Assembly (NCBI GenBank): GCA_031264245.1
Contig: JAISEG010000002.1
Location: 62,001-126,000 of the forward strand
Source of the DNA: Oscillospiraceae bacterium
GTDB taxonomy: Bacteria; Bacillota; Clostridia; Oscillospirales; JAAYOS01
Length of the DNA stretch: 64,000 nt
Direction of reading: 5' to 3'
Positions within the stretch are counted from its first letter, which is position 1. Each line of letters begins with the position of its first letter. Made by a program: the position numbers and the translations under genes. The notes below the pieces were generated by a model. It saw only the letters and a list, made by a program, of their open reading frames with translations. It was not told the DNA's origin and made no database searches. Positions 44,042 through 52,778 of this stretch are shown one piece after another.

Positions 44042-44070
44042 ATTTCAGGCTGTCGAAAACGCGCCGTTTT

Positions 44071-44140
44071 TGTAGGGGCGCGCATCGCGCGTCCGCGAAA
44101 ACGCAGCGTTTGTTTGTAGGGGCGGGGTCAACCCGCCCGC
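44071..44140. repeat. Two TGTAGGGG-type palindromic repeats
   Basis: TGTAGGGGCGCGCATCGCGC with GTCCGC (44071-44096), and TGTAGGGGCGGGGTCAACCC with GCCCGC (44115-44140). They lie in tandem between the convergent lipoprotein and Spo0A-like genes. Confidence 0.7.
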
Positions 44141-44156
44141 AATTTTCCGGCGCTTA

Positions 44157-44975
44157 TTACAAAGCTCTCGCGTATTCGCCGTACTGCATTTCCTGCTCTC
44201 TATAAAGCGCTTCCTTAGCCAGAAACGCTATCACTTCCTTGTTGCGCGGTTTCCTGCTGCTGTCCAGTCTGTTATGCCCAAAATACCTGCCCCAGCTCTC
44301 GATATCTCCGTTTTCCCACGCGTCCTCTATAGCCACCCGTATCGACCGCTCCACCCTTTTCCAGGTCGACCGGGAAAGCAACGCTATCTCCGGGTACAGC
44401 TCCTTCGTCAGAGCTCCCATAATAGACGGGTTTTCATTTATCAGCCTCACCGCGATTTTCAGGTATCCATATCCCCTAAAGTTCATACGTATACCAATAT
44501 CCTTCAGCCTTCTATCCAGCTCGGTGCCATTATCAATGTTGCTTGTATTTATCTCCGAAGGCGGGCTTTCATCCGCTCTGCGGTTGTCGATATCTATAAT
44601 TATTTCTTCAAGGTAGCACGGTTCAAAGGGTTTTGTCAGGAAATATTTGATATCAAACTTGTTTGCCTCCTCCACCGCCTGGTTGTTGCACAGCTTGGTC
44701 AGGATGACTATTTCAGCGGAGTTCCCCTCCTGTTTAAGCCTTTTCATAACCTCAAAGCCATAAATTTTTTTAAGCATTATATCCATTATGATAATTTCGG
44801 GCTCCAGCATTTCCGCCAGCTCCAAAAGTTCGTTGCCATCCTTAGCAATACCTAAAATATTTATCCTTCTGTTCAAGCTTAATCTTTCCGCCATAAGCAA
44901 ACACGACTCTGTATCACTGCTGTCGGCGAGCAATATATTTATTTGACCCCGATTACTACATTTTCCTTCTGCCAC
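44157..44975 (-). CDS. Spo0A-family response regulator, divergent
   Basis: A 272-residue two-domain regulator. The receiver (residues 12-130) has the phosphorylation site D65 (IIIMDIML), T93 and K115. One residue of the acidic metal pocket is replaced (LLADSS, where Spo0A has Asp-Asp). The C-terminal half matches the Spo0A effector domain: LTKELYPEIALLSRSTWKRV, then ERSIRVAIEDAWENGDIESW. It could be the sole Spo0A of this lineage or a paralogue; it is not next to spoIVB or recN, the usual spo0A neighbours. Two perfect 0A boxes upstream point to self-regulation. Confidence 0.8.
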   Translation of the reverse strand: MAEGKCSNRGQINILLADSSDTESCLLMAERLSLNRRINILGIAKDGNELLELAEMLEPEIIIMDIMLKKIYGFEVMKRLKQEGNSAEIVILTKLCNNQAVEEANKFDIKYFLTKPFEPCYLEEIIIDIDNRRADESPPSEINTSNIDNGTELDRRLKDIGIRMNFRGYGYLKIAVRLINENPSIMGALTKELYPEIALLSRSTWKRVERSIRVAIEDAWENGDIESWGRYFGHNRLDSSRKPRNKEVIAFLAKEALYREQEMQYGEYARAL

Positions 44976-45161
44976 AACGAACTCCCCCCTATCAAAAGTA
45001 TTTGTATTGCTCCCGCACTTAGAAATAGTTAGTTTTGCAGAAGTAATATATTACGGCATTGCGGAAAATTCCTCCTAATTCGGCTTCTAATATTTATAAA
45101 TAATGTACCATAAAAACCACTATTTTACAATATGCCGTTACCAATTTTTGAAAGTTATTTT

Positions 45162-45178
45162 TTCGACATAATTCGACA
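45162..45178 (-). promoter_or_regulatory. Tandem 0A boxes upstream of the Spo0A-like gene
   Basis: TTCGACA at 45162-45168 and 45172-45178, that is two exact TGTCGAA boxes on the minus strand, one helical turn (10 bp) apart, about 190-200 bp upstream of the gene. The surrounding 275-bp intergenic region is AT-rich and otherwise empty. Confidence 0.7.
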
Positions 45179-45250
45179 ATCACAGACTCCGCGCAAAGCG
45201 CATCAATCAGCGTTTACCTGGGTCGTGCCCGCACCACCGCCGGGCACGGC

Positions 45251-46687
45251 CTAGTACGCGGCTCCGAACACCACCATTTTTTTCGCGGGCTTTCCGCAGA
45301 CCGCGCAGCTGTCCGACAGGCGCTCCTGCCGGGACGGCATACAGCGCGAGCCCATACCCGTCCGCTCCTTTACCATGTCCTCGCACGCTTCATCGCCGCA
45401 CCACATGGCTTTTACAAAACGGGGGCGGTCAGAGGTTTTTTCGTTCATTTCCTCCAGTGACAGGGCGGTTACAGTGTTTTCCTCAAGGTTCTTTTTTGCC
45501 TTGTCATAGATAGCCTTTTTGAACCGGCCGAGCAGCGCCGCGGCCTCGGTCTCTATATCGCTCAGCGGGACGGTGCGCTTTACCCCGTCGTCACGGCACA
45601 CCGCGACGCAGGAGCCGTTTTCGACGTCGCGGGGACCTATCTCAACCCGCAGGGGTATGCCGCGCATCTCACAGTCGGCATACTTCCAGCCGGGCGAATT
45701 GTCCGATACGTCGGTTTTGACCCGGTACCCCGCGCGAATAAGCCGCGCCTGTAATTCCCCGGCTTTTTCCAGCACTCCCGGCTTGTGCTGGGCGACAGGG
45801 ATTATGCATATTTGAACGGGAGCTATGTCCGGCGGGAGCACAAGCCCGTTGTTGTCGCCGTGAGTCATTATGATGCCTCCGATGAGGCGGGTTGAGATCC
45901 CCCATGAGGTCTGGTGCGGGTGTACAAGGTTGTTCTGCTTGTCCGCGTACTGGATTTCAAACGCCTTCGCGAAGCCGTCGCCAAAGTAATGGCTTGTGCC
46001 GCTTTGCAGCGCCTTTCCGTCATGCATCATCGCTTCTATGGTGTAGGTCTCCCGCGCTCCGGCAAACTTCTCCTTCTCGGTCTTCATGCCGCGTATGACA
46101 GGGATGCACAGATAGTTTTCAAGCAGGTCGGCGTACATATCAAGGATACTTAGCGTCTCCCGTCTCGCGTCCTCTTCATCGAGGTGCAGGGTATGCCCCT
46201 CCTGCCAGAGAAACTCGCGGGAGCGGAGGAAGGGACGGGTGGTTTTTTCCCACCGGACTACGCTGCACCACTGGTTATACAGCAGCGGCAGGTCGCGCCA
46301 TGAGCGCAGTATATGTGAAAAATGCTCGCAGAAGAGGGTTTCGGAGGTGGGGCGGACGCAGAGGCGCTCCTCCAGCTTTTCGTTTCCGCCGTGTGTGACC
46401 CACGCCACCTCGGGAGCAAAGCCCTCGACATGGTCCTTCTCCTTTTGAAGAAGGCTTTCCGGGATGAACATAGGCATGGAGACGTTCTGATGTCCGGTTT
46501 CCTTTATCATGCCGTCAAATATTTTCTGTATGCCCTCCCATATGGCATATCCGTAGGGACGAATGACAACACAGCCCTTTACGCTGGAGTAGTCGGCCAT
46601 TTCGGCTTTTTTTACTATGTCGGTGTACCACTGGGCAAAGTCCTCCTCCATTGAGGTTATTTCATTTACGCGTTTTTCAGGAGCCAT
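45251..46687 (-). CDS. proS: Prolyl-tRNA synthetase, archaeal/eukaryotic type
   Basis: Class IIa synthetase, 478 residues. It is the short type-3 form without the bacterial insertion editing domain. It shows [32 protein letters not shown] (motif 2 region), [11 protein letters not shown] and the C-terminal zinc-type cysteine cluster ([20 protein letters not shown]). This type is common in Clostridia. AAAGGAACGGG precedes the ATG. It stands between the Spo0A-like gene and the spoIIIA operon. Confidence 0.95.
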   Translation of the reverse strand: MAPEKRVNEITSMEEDFAQWYTDIVKKAEMADYSSVKGCVVIRPYGYAIWEGIQKIFDGMIKETGHQNVSMPMFIPESLLQKEKDHVEGFAPEVAWVTHGGNEKLEERLCVRPTSETLFCEHFSHILRSWRDLPLLYNQWCSVVRWEKTTRPFLRSREFLWQEGHTLHLDEEDARRETLSILDMYADLLENYLCIPVIRGMKTEKEKFAGARETYTIEAMMHDGKALQSGTSHYFGDGFAKAFEIQYADKQNNLVHPHQTSWGISTRLIGGIIMTHGDNNGLVLPPDIAPVQICIIPVAQHKPGVLEKAGELQARLIRAGYRVKTDVSDNSPGWKYADCEMRGIPLRVEIGPRDVENGSCVAVCRDDGVKRTVPLSDIETEAAALLGRFKKAIYDKAKKNLEENTVTALSLEEMNEKTSDRPRFVKAMWCGDEACEDMVKERTGMGSRCMPSRQERLSDSCAVCGKPAKKMVVFGAAY

Positions 46688-46722
46688 TTGTTTCCCGTTC
46701 CTTTCAAAGTGGATATTTTTTA

Positions 46723-46879
46723 CCGCAGGTTATTATACCATAGGCGCTTGCGCCGTAATGGTATATAAATTTAATCGGCGTATAATGTCCGCTTGCGGAC
46801 ATTATACCATAGGCGCTTGCGCCGTCATGGTATATAAATTCTAATTGGCGTACAATAACCGCACGGCGGTTGTTGTACC
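46723..46879. repeat. Two tandem units of the TATAAT palindromic repeat
   Basis: Alternating hairpins TACCATAGGCGCTTGCGCCG (twice) and TATAATGTCCGCTTGCGGAC with ATTATACC, spaced about 75 bp. GGTATAAT on the minus strand near 46733 could serve as a -10 for proS, though no good -35 accompanies it. Confidence 0.85.
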
Positions 46880-46936
46880 TGATTTTACCACACCCTCCGC
46901 CAAAACTCAAGCGCGAAAGCATTTACTTGCAAATAT

Positions 46937-47049
46937 ACGGAAAACAATAGAGGGGGTTGCTTGTTACCCTCTGCGTACCCGGCGTTTTCCGTCCTACCGT
47001 CGCCACAGGCGCAGCGACGGTACAAAAAAGGAACGGTATACCTCGTTCC
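46937..47049. other. Multi-hairpin block
   Basis: ACGGAAAAC/GTTTTCCGT (46937-46992) enclosing GAGGG/CCCTC, then ACCGTCGC/GCGACGGT (46996-47021), then GGAACG/CGTTCC (47030-47049). Its layout parallels the block at 53455-53541, and both run into a TAATTGT array. Confidence 0.5.
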
Positions 47050-47050
47050 C

Positions 47051-47078
47051 TAATTGTTAATTGTTAATTGTTAATTGC
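47051..47078. repeat. Heptanucleotide repeat array D
   Basis: Four units of TAATTGT (last TAATTGC), ending two bases before the spoIIIAH stop codon on the minus strand. Confidence 0.85.
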
Positions 47079-47080
47079 GC

Positions 47081-47677
47081 CTACCCCTTGACCTCCATGA
47101 TCACGATGTCCGCGACAGACGCGTTTGTCTCGCCTATGACTATATCTTTGATTTTGGAAACCTCTTCCGCCACAAGCCCGCCCTCCGGCGACGACACAAC
47201 TATGTCTATGCCCGTGTCGCTTATGTATGCCACACAGTTTTCAAAGCCCTTGGCCATGACAAGGCTTTCGATTTGCGCTTCCTTGAGCGCCTGTGTCGCT
47301 ATGAGGTTGAAGCTCTCCAGCGCGGCGTCTCTGGCCTCCTGTGACGCCTCCGTATTTTCAGAGGACTGCTTGAGTATGCCCAGCGAGCTGTCCCGCGCCT
47401 GCTGTCTGGTAAGCCGCGCAACCGCGAAATAGTCGCCGCTTTCACCCTCTGTTTTCATGCTCACAATGGTGTCGCCGCCCGCTTCGCCCAGCACAGCCCC
47501 GTCGGTTTCATACGGGTCCTTTAAGCTCAGCACAGAGGTTCCCTTCGGTATGTCGGCGCCGAGACCGGCGTCCTGCGGGACGTCGTTTCCGTACGACCAG
47601 TTTAAGTACACCGCCACACATACAAACAATATAACTGTCGCGAGCACCGCGTTCTTTTTCCAAATTTTAGCGTTCAA
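47081..47677 (-). CDS. spoIIIAH: Stage III sporulation protein AH
   Basis: Mother-cell partner of forespore SpoIIQ in the feeding-tube channel. It has an N-terminal membrane anchor (NAVLATVILFVCVAVYLNW) and a YscJ/FliF-like ring-building domain (KEAQIESLVMAKGFENCVAY, VSSPEGGLVAEEVSKIKDIV). Length is 198 residues from a TTG start; no ATG fits. It is the last gene of the spoIIIA operon, separated from spoIIIAG by 116 nt. Confidence 0.93.
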   Translation of the reverse strand: MNAKIWKKNAVLATVILFVCVAVYLNWSYGNDVPQDAGLGADIPKGTSVLSLKDPYETDGAVLGEAGGDTIVSMKTEGESGDYFAVARLTRQQARDSSLGILKQSSENTEASQEARDAALESFNLIATQALKEAQIESLVMAKGFENCVAYISDTGIDIVVSSPEGGLVAEEVSKIKDIVIGETNASVADIVIMEVKG

Positions 47678-47793
47678 TTTCTACCATCCCTTCTGCCTTT
47701 CAGCATGAAATGCTTAGTTTGTTATTTTTGCCATCACATCAAAATTATCCGGTTTTTCGGCGAAATTTAATCCGACTTATTTAGCGGATCAAA

Positions 47794-48342
47794 TTATCCG
47801 GAATTTCGTTTGACCACGGTTATTTTATCTGAGCCCAGTCCGGTAAGCGCCGAAACGGCGTTTGTCACCTCCAGCCTTACAGCTGCCCTGTCACCTCCCT
47901 CACACACAATAAGCGCTCCCATGTACTCCGGATAGATACGTTTGACGACAAGCGCCTTTTGCAGCCCGGAGCCTGCGGAAACCGTGACTGTCTGAACGTT
48001 TATATCCAGCGCGTCGGATGTTTCGCTGAGCGCCCTGTTTGACTGGCTGTCCGTTTGATAAACAGTCTCCATAGTTGACTTTAGCGTTAACACCACCTCC
48101 GTTTTTCCGACCCCCTCGATCTCTCTCAGGGCGCCGCTTATTTTTTTCTCTACCTCCCCCAGTTTATATTCCTCGTATTGTTCACCCGCCAGACTCTCCT
48201 CGTTTGAAACCGCCTTGCTGTCCGAGGAGGACGGAAGGATAAGTAAAATTATTCCCGCGCAGATGATTATCAGCAGGTACTTGTACTTGTCGGCGTATTT
48301 CTTTATCAGCTTCAAATAATCGTTTTTAACCATCTTTTTCAT
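47794..48342 (-). CDS. spoIIIAG: Stage III sporulation protein AG
   Basis: Forms a large ring of the SpoIIIA-SpoIIQ channel. One membrane segment (YLLIIICAGIILLILP) is followed by a periplasmic-type domain (KKISGALREIEGVGKTEVVL, ALVVKRIYPEYMGALIVCEG). Length is 182 residues. It overlaps the end of spoIIIAF by 17 nt. Confidence 0.94.
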   Translation of the reverse strand: MKKMVKNDYLKLIKKYADKYKYLLIIICAGIILLILPSSSDSKAVSNEESLAGEQYEEYKLGEVEKKISGALREIEGVGKTEVVLTLKSTMETVYQTDSQSNRALSETSDALDINVQTVTVSAGSGLQKALVVKRIYPEYMGALIVCEGGDRAAVRLEVTNAVSALTGLGSDKITVVKRNSG

Positions 48343-48814
48343 TCCATTTCTGTTTTTCCTTCGGCACTCCCAGCTCGCTCTCGATAAACCTTTTCAGCTC
48401 CTCCGCGGCGCTTTCAGCTCCGGAGTACGTGCCTGTTATTTCGGCGGGATAGGGGTAGGCGTCCTTCGCGGCCTTTGTTATCACCGTCACATCACAGTCA
48501 AGCTGTAAACTGTCCGCCTTTTGCAATATATATGTGCGTGTCCTGTCTTCTATGATAAGTTTTATCTGCGCGGAGCTGTTAAATATCAATTTTTCCTCAT
48601 AATCCTCGTATTCGGCGCGGTACTGCGCCTGATAAAACGCCATATCCTCAAGGTTAAAATCCTTCAGGGGGGAAATGACCGAAATAAACAGAACCAGCCC
48701 GCCGATAAACCGGACTATACTGCGCATATGCCCCTGCGGCGCTATGGCGGCCGCCGCCGACACTATGATGGACGCCGCGGTAATTCCCAGTATCCACGTC
48801 TTCAAGACTTCCAC
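48326..48814 (-). CDS. spoIIIAF: Stage III sporulation protein AF
   Basis: A 162-residue protein with two N-terminal membrane segments (LGITAASIIVSAAAAIAP, FIGGLVLFISVISPLKDF) and a soluble ring-type domain. It starts at GTG. The order between AE and AG, plus the characteristic start VLKTWILGITA, supports the call. Confidence 0.9.
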   Translation of the reverse strand: MEVLKTWILGITAASIIVSAAAAIAPQGHMRSIVRFIGGLVLFISVISPLKDFNLEDMAFYQAQYRAEYEDYEEKLIFNSSAQIKLIIEDRTRTYILQKADSLQLDCDVTVITKAAKDAYPYPAEITGTYSGAESAAEELKRFIESELGVPKEKQKWNEKDG

Positions 48815-48845
48815 AAATTTTCACCGTCCCCTATGTTGATTCCTG

Positions 48846-49973
48846 TCATGGCGACATGAGCGACATGAGCGACACGGTGGATATTATCATGACGAGCGCG
48901 CTTGCCCCCACCATACCCAGCATTATCCCAAACGCGCCCGCAAGGTCGTCTGTCAGCTTTGTGAGCCGCCCATTGCAGAAGGGCGCGCCCACCGCCGAGG
49001 CCGCCTTGAAAATGATGTACTGCACACCCAGGCGTATAAAGGGACCCAGGCATATCGCGAGGACGCCGAGCAGTCCGAAAATGCCTATCGAGCTTTTCAC
49101 CACCTGCGCTCCCGCCAGCACCGTTTCAGCCGCGTCCGAGATTATCTTTCCCACAATCGGCACCGCGTTTGAGACGACGAGCTTTGCCGTCTTTGCCGTC
49201 ACCGCGTCGGCGCTGCCCGAAACGATCCCGCTCACAGTTATGTACGCTGTAAAGACGGTGAGCAGCAGACTCAGCACGGTTATGCATATCCACTTCAAAA
49301 AGCCGCCCAGCTTTGCGAGTATATCCTCCCCCAGCGCGCAGTTGGCCGTCGCTACTGCAATATATGCGTACAAAATCGGCAAAAGAAGCTTGTTTATAAT
49401 TGTTATGAGAATATCGGAAAAAAATATTGCCGCCATATACTTCGCCGCTGACGAAACAGGCTTTCCTATCGTGCCCGCCACCCCGGCAAGGGTGGCCAAA
49501 AGCCCCTTTGAGAAGATGTTAACCGAGTCCATCATCTCCCTGCCCATGCCGATGAAGCTTGTGATATCCGTGACCGCGCAGGCGGCGATGGCCAGCGCCC
49601 CGACTATGGGTATGTACCCCGAGATTTTGTCGCTGCCCGCGTCGTAAAACGATTGCGCCAGCCCGCACAGCATCATAATTATCAGTATTACCGAGGCGGA
49701 GCGCAGGCTGGACGCAAGCGCGCCCTTCACCTCGCCGCCGCTGCCGTTTATAAGCTTTCCCAGCCCGTCGTCCAGCGATATCCCTTTTATTTCAATGTCA
49801 TCGAGAATATTCCTGGCGTCGGCGGGCAGCTGACCCTGAAGCTCCTCCAGCGGAATGGCGGAAAATTGACCCTTTATCACCTCGTCAATCCCGTCAGACG
49901 GATCGGCGGCGAGATAGCCCGATGGCAGAATTATTATTAAAAAGCAGATTATTACTGCGTATTTTCTCTTCAT
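48846..49973 (-). CDS. spoIIIAE: Stage III sporulation protein AE
   Basis: Polytopic membrane protein of the channel, 375 residues. It has a cleavable-looking signal (YAVIICFLIIILPSGYLAAD) and about eight membrane segments. Conserved parts include ALASSLRSASVILIIMMLCG, GKPVSSAAKYMAAIFFSDIL and LVVSNAVPIVGKIISDAAET. Its start overlaps the spoIIIAD stop as ATGA. Confidence 0.94.
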   Translation of the reverse strand: MKRKYAVIICFLIIILPSGYLAADPSDGIDEVIKGQFSAIPLEELQGQLPADARNILDDIEIKGISLDDGLGKLINGSGGEVKGALASSLRSASVILIIMMLCGLAQSFYDAGSDKISGYIPIVGALAIAACAVTDITSFIGMGREMMDSVNIFSKGLLATLAGVAGTIGKPVSSAAKYMAAIFFSDILITIINKLLLPILYAYIAVATANCALGEDILAKLGGFLKWICITVLSLLLTVFTAYITVSGIVSGSADAVTAKTAKLVVSNAVPIVGKIISDAAETVLAGAQVVKSSIGIFGLLGVLAICLGPFIRLGVQYIIFKAASAVGAPFCNGRLTKLTDDLAGAFGIMLGMVGASALVMIISTVSLMSLMSP

Positions 49974-50362
49974 ATCTGAAAAAATGAGCGTATAAGCTTG
50001 AATACCGAGGAAAACAGCGGCAGTGACACATACAGCGCCGCCGCGCTCCCGGTCAGCTCAGCGTACGCGCCGATAGCGCCCTCCTTGGCGTCCCTGCACG
50101 CCTCGGCGGTTATCTTTGTCACGATGGAAATGCCCACCGCCTTGAATACCGGCGAGAGTATGGCGGGGGACAGCCCCGCGACCTCGGCAAGCTCATCCAT
50201 AAACACCTTGACGGGACGTATCATGTTCGCGGCGAAGTACAGTATAACAATCCCCGCCGCAATCGTTATGAGAAAGGAATACGCCGGGTTGTCCTTTTTT
50301 AAAACAAGCACGCACACCATAGCCACTATTCCGACCGCCGCCGTTTTAATTACTTCATTCAA
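49970..50362 (-). CDS. spoIIIAD: Stage III sporulation protein AD
   Basis: Small membrane protein, 130 residues with about four hydrophobic segments (AAVGIVAMVCVLVLKKDNPA at the start). It is related to SpoIIIAC and has been compared with a type III secretion export component. It ends by ATGA overlap with spoIIIAE. Confidence 0.93.
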   Translation of the reverse strand: MNEVIKTAAVGIVAMVCVLVLKKDNPAYSFLITIAAGIVILYFAANMIRPVKVFMDELAEVAGLSPAILSPVFKAVGISIVTKITAEACRDAKEGAIGAYAELTGSAAALYVSLPLFSSVFKLIRSFFQI

Positions 50363-50422
50363 GCCTTACACATCCCCTTTCCGCTGCTTTTCCCCTATCC
50401 CTCTTATCCCTTTACGACCCGG

Positions 50423-50617
50423 TCAAAACCCAAAGAGCGATTTGATGAGGCTGAACAGATTGCTTATTTCCTTTACTATAATCATCATCACAACGATAAG
50501 TCCCGCGAGAGTTGTCATCATCGCCTGCTCGTCCCTCCCCGAACGGGTCAGCAGCTGGTTGAGTACGGCGACGACTATGCCTATGGCGGCTATTTTAAAG
50601 ATTAAATCTATTTCCAT
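50423..50617 (-). CDS. spoIIIAC: Stage III sporulation protein AC
   Basis: A 64-residue protein with two membrane helices (IFKIAAIGIVVAVLNQLLTR and TTLAGLIVVMMIIVKEI). Size, hydrophobic pattern and position between AB and AD are all as expected. Confidence 0.93.
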   Translation of the reverse strand: MEIDLIFKIAAIGIVVAVLNQLLTRSGRDEQAMMTTLAGLIVVMMIIVKEISNLFSLIKSLFGF

Positions 50618-50680
50618 GTTATTATTGCTTCCCTTCCTGCCCGGAATAATCGTTTATATAACAGACTTACGCGAAGTCTG

Positions 50681-51184
50681 CTATATGAATATAATGGCGG
50701 CCGTTATCCCGCAGCTCACTCCCAGCGTCATATATACCTTTGACGAGCGCTTGCGTTCCTCCTCCGCCTCCTCAAGCCTCTTTTTAAGGCGGGAAACAGC
50801 GTATTCGATAGCTTTCGCCTGTTCCGCGGCTTCATATTTTCCTATCACCCCCGCAAGCGACGCCGCGATCTCCTTCGTCCCTTCGTCACACTCAAGCTTT
50901 TCCGCGCTTTTAAGCCAGCACTCCTCAAACCGGGAGGAGCCTTCCTTTTCAAGCCTCGCCTTGCAGTCCGCGAAGAAGGGGGAAGCCTCCCCCGCCGCGA
51001 GGGCGGCCGAAGCCACCGCCTGTCCGACCGGCGAGAGGTTGTATGTAATTTCAGCCGATAAGACCTCAAGCGCCTGTATAAGCCCGCCTATGACCTTCAC
51101 CCGCTTTTTCAGCCTGTTCGAAGCGTCAAAGCCGATGAATGCAAACCCCGCCACAAGCAGCGCCGCGCCGATTATTCGTATCAT
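50681..51184 (-). CDS. spoIIIAB: Stage III sporulation protein AB
   Basis: A 167-residue protein with membrane segments at both ends (IIGAALLVAGFAFIGFDAS and TLGVSCGITAAIIFI) and a helical cytoplasmic middle. VIGGLIQALEVLSAEITYNL with SPVGQA is the conserved part. It resembles the GspF-like secretion fold and probably works with the ATPase SpoIIIAA. Confidence 0.94.
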   Translation of the reverse strand: MIRIIGAALLVAGFAFIGFDASNRLKKRVKVIGGLIQALEVLSAEITYNLSPVGQAVASAALAAGEASPFFADCKARLEKEGSSRFEECWLKSAEKLECDEGTKEIAASLAGVIGKYEAAEQAKAIEYAVSRLKKRLEEAEEERKRSSKVYMTLGVSCGITAAIIFI

Positions 51185-51249
51185 CCCGGTCTCACCTCCG
51201 CCCTTTTATGCGGCAAGCCCGCCATTTCTCCGCCTTGCCGCACAAATTT

Positions 51250-52146
51250 TCACAGCTCACTCATACGCGTTATTTTGACCCGCCTGTCCTCGCCGCCGCC
51301 CTCGAGCAATACGACGTATTCAAAGAGCCTTTTCAGCTCCGGATAGAGCGCGCGGCTTTTCAGCTCCTCCCCGCTGTACGCGTGACAGGTGGCGATTATC
51401 GCCACTCCGCAGCCGCCCGCGTTTTCCACCGCCGCAATATCCTTCGGGTCGGTTATCTCGTCCAGCGCTATTATCTGCGGAGACATGGTCCTCAGCAGCA
51501 TCATCGCCCCGTCCGCCTTTCCGCAGCCGTCCATAACATCGGTTCTGGGACCGAGGTCAAAGCCGCTCACCCCGTCCGCCATCGCCGCTATCTCGCCGCG
51601 CTCGTCCGCAACCGAGACCCGCGCCCCCGAATTTGAAAACAGCCGCACAACATCCCTGAGAAGGGTAGTTTTCCCCCCGCCGGGCGGCGATATGATCAAC
51701 GCGTTTTGCAGCGGCAGCAGGAGTGAGAGGTACTCAAAAACCTCCTTGCCCGCCCCGATAATTTCCTTTGCTATGCGAAGTGAGACCGAGGAAAAGGTCT
51801 TTATCGCCGATATGCCGCCGTCCTTTATGACCGCGCTTCCGCATACGCCGAGCCGGTGCCCGCCCTCCGCCGTGATATATCCGTTTCTCAAGCTGTCGCA
51901 AACCGCGTGCAGCGAGCCCTTCGACGCGCCGGACACGGCAAAGGCTATGTGCTCCGCGGTGCACAGCTTGCCCGCGTCCGGGACATACTCCGCGCCGCCG
52001 AAGCTCACCGCGAAGGGCTGTCCCCTTCTTAGCCGGAACTCCTCCGCAGTCTCCTTCTCCCTGTCGGACAGCAGATGCGCGTACTTCCTCAGCTCAGGCG
52101 GCAGAAATTCCGCCGCTTCAAAATACTTTTTCAGTCTTGCTTCCAT
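51250..52146 (-). CDS. spoIIIAA: Stage III sporulation protein AA, secretion-type ATPase
   Basis: A 298-residue ATPase of the PilT/VirB11 group that powers the SpoIIIA channel. The Walker A is ISPPGGGKTTLLRDVV; SVADERGEIAAMADG and the Walker B region MLLRTMSPQIIALDEITDP follow. It is the first gene of the AA-AH operon, with GGGAGGAG upstream of the ATG. The operon is complete and in canonical order. Confidence 0.95.
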   Translation of the reverse strand: MEARLKKYFEAAEFLPPELRKYAHLLSDREKETAEEFRLRRGQPFAVSFGGAEYVPDAGKLCTAEHIAFAVSGASKGSLHAVCDSLRNGYITAEGGHRLGVCGSAVIKDGGISAIKTFSSVSLRIAKEIIGAGKEVFEYLSLLLPLQNALIISPPGGGKTTLLRDVVRLFSNSGARVSVADERGEIAAMADGVSGFDLGPRTDVMDGCGKADGAMMLLRTMSPQIIALDEITDPKDIAAVENAGGCGVAIIATCHAYSGEELKSRALYPELKRLFEYVVLLEGGGEDRRVKITRMSEL

Positions 52147-52184
52147 ACTTCTTCACTTCTCCTCCCGGGACAACCTTCTACACA

Positions 52185-52213
52185 ATCATATTTGCGGCGC
52201 TCACCATTTATGC
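52185..52213 (-). promoter_or_regulatory. Candidate sigma-E promoter of the spoIIIA operon
   Basis: On the minus strand: -35 GCATAAA (52207-52213), 14-bp spacer, -10 AATATGAT (52185-52192). It compares well with the sigma-E pattern (ATA in the -35; CATAnnnT at -10), and spoIIIA is a known sigma-E target in Bacillus. Confidence 0.45.
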
Positions 52214-52220
52214 ATAAAAA

Positions 52221-52270
52221 AATGTAAAAACAGAGATACCATTTGTGTTGGTATCCCTGTTTTTTACATT
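52221..52270 (-). terminator. Terminator downstream of the orphan gene pair
   Basis: AATGTAAAAACAGAGATACC and GGTATCCCTGTTTTTTACATT pair with one mismatch and one extra base, followed on the minus strand by TTTTTTT. It isolates spoIIIA from the genes upstream. Confidence 0.8.
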
Positions 52271-52379
52271 ACTCTTGTTGACTGTCTGTTTTAGTTTTTC
52301 GGCGCTTCCTTTCGGATACTGAACTAACCCGTGCACCTAAATGACATTCTCATGCCGTTTAAATCTATGGAGCAATTTA

Positions 52380-52748
52380 TCATTTTTCGTAGTCTTCCAT
52401 TTTCCCCACGACCCAGCCCAGCAATAAATGCTTTTCCACCTCTTCAAAAGGTACTAACTTATTTTCGACGCCATTAGTCAAGGTTATCCGCTTTCCCATC
52501 GTCCAGCCTAATGCTTGGTAACGGCTCACATCTTCTAATGGTACAAGTTTATCTATGGCGCCATTGTTCATGTATTTACACAATTGTACAGGCTCAGAAG
52601 CTTCGGCATCCATAATTACATTAGTACGCTTAGAACCTCTGGTTTTCCAAGAACCATCTTTTTGTTTGTATGTAGCCACCCCGCGTTTATCCACATGTTT
52701 GAGACCAGACGGTCCTTGAAACGACCCAAGCCACGATATAAGTCCCAT
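52380..52748 (-). CDS. Orphan protein with two copies of an NG..KLVP..LGW..GK repeat
   Basis: Not recognised as a family. The 122-residue protein contains an internal duplication: residues 62-86 (NGAIDKLVPLEDVSRYQALG then WTMGK) and 92-116 (NGVENKLVPFEEVEKHLLLG then WVVGK) share 13 of 25 positions. The short GW-G(K/R) ending resembles a motif seen near the ends of some phage and homing-endonuclease-linked proteins; that link is from memory and weak. AGGAGG precedes the ATG at 52748 by 6 nt. The DNA is clearly more AT-rich than the flanking spoIIIA and gat genes. The other orphan lies 30 nt upstream. Confidence 0.6.
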   Translation of the reverse strand: MGLISWLGSFQGPSGLKHVDKRGVATYKQKDGSWKTRGSKRTNVIMDAEASEPVQLCKYMNNGAIDKLVPLEDVSRYQALGWTMGKRITLTNGVENKLVPFEEVEKHLLLGWVVGKMEDYEK

Positions 52749-52778
52749 ACACATCCTCCTTACGCGCGCGCAATCACT

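Larger units (their letters stand above)
46688..47080. other. Intergenic region between proS and spoIIIAH, built of repeats
   Basis: 393 bp with no gene. In order it holds two palindromic-repeat units (46723-46879), a block of consecutive hairpins (46937-47049) and heptanucleotide array D (47051-47078). Confidence 0.8.

Noticed and set aside
44051-44057. TGTCGAA as a further 0A box
   Set aside because: It lies between two convergent gene ends next to repeat sequence, not near any promoter; chance is likely.
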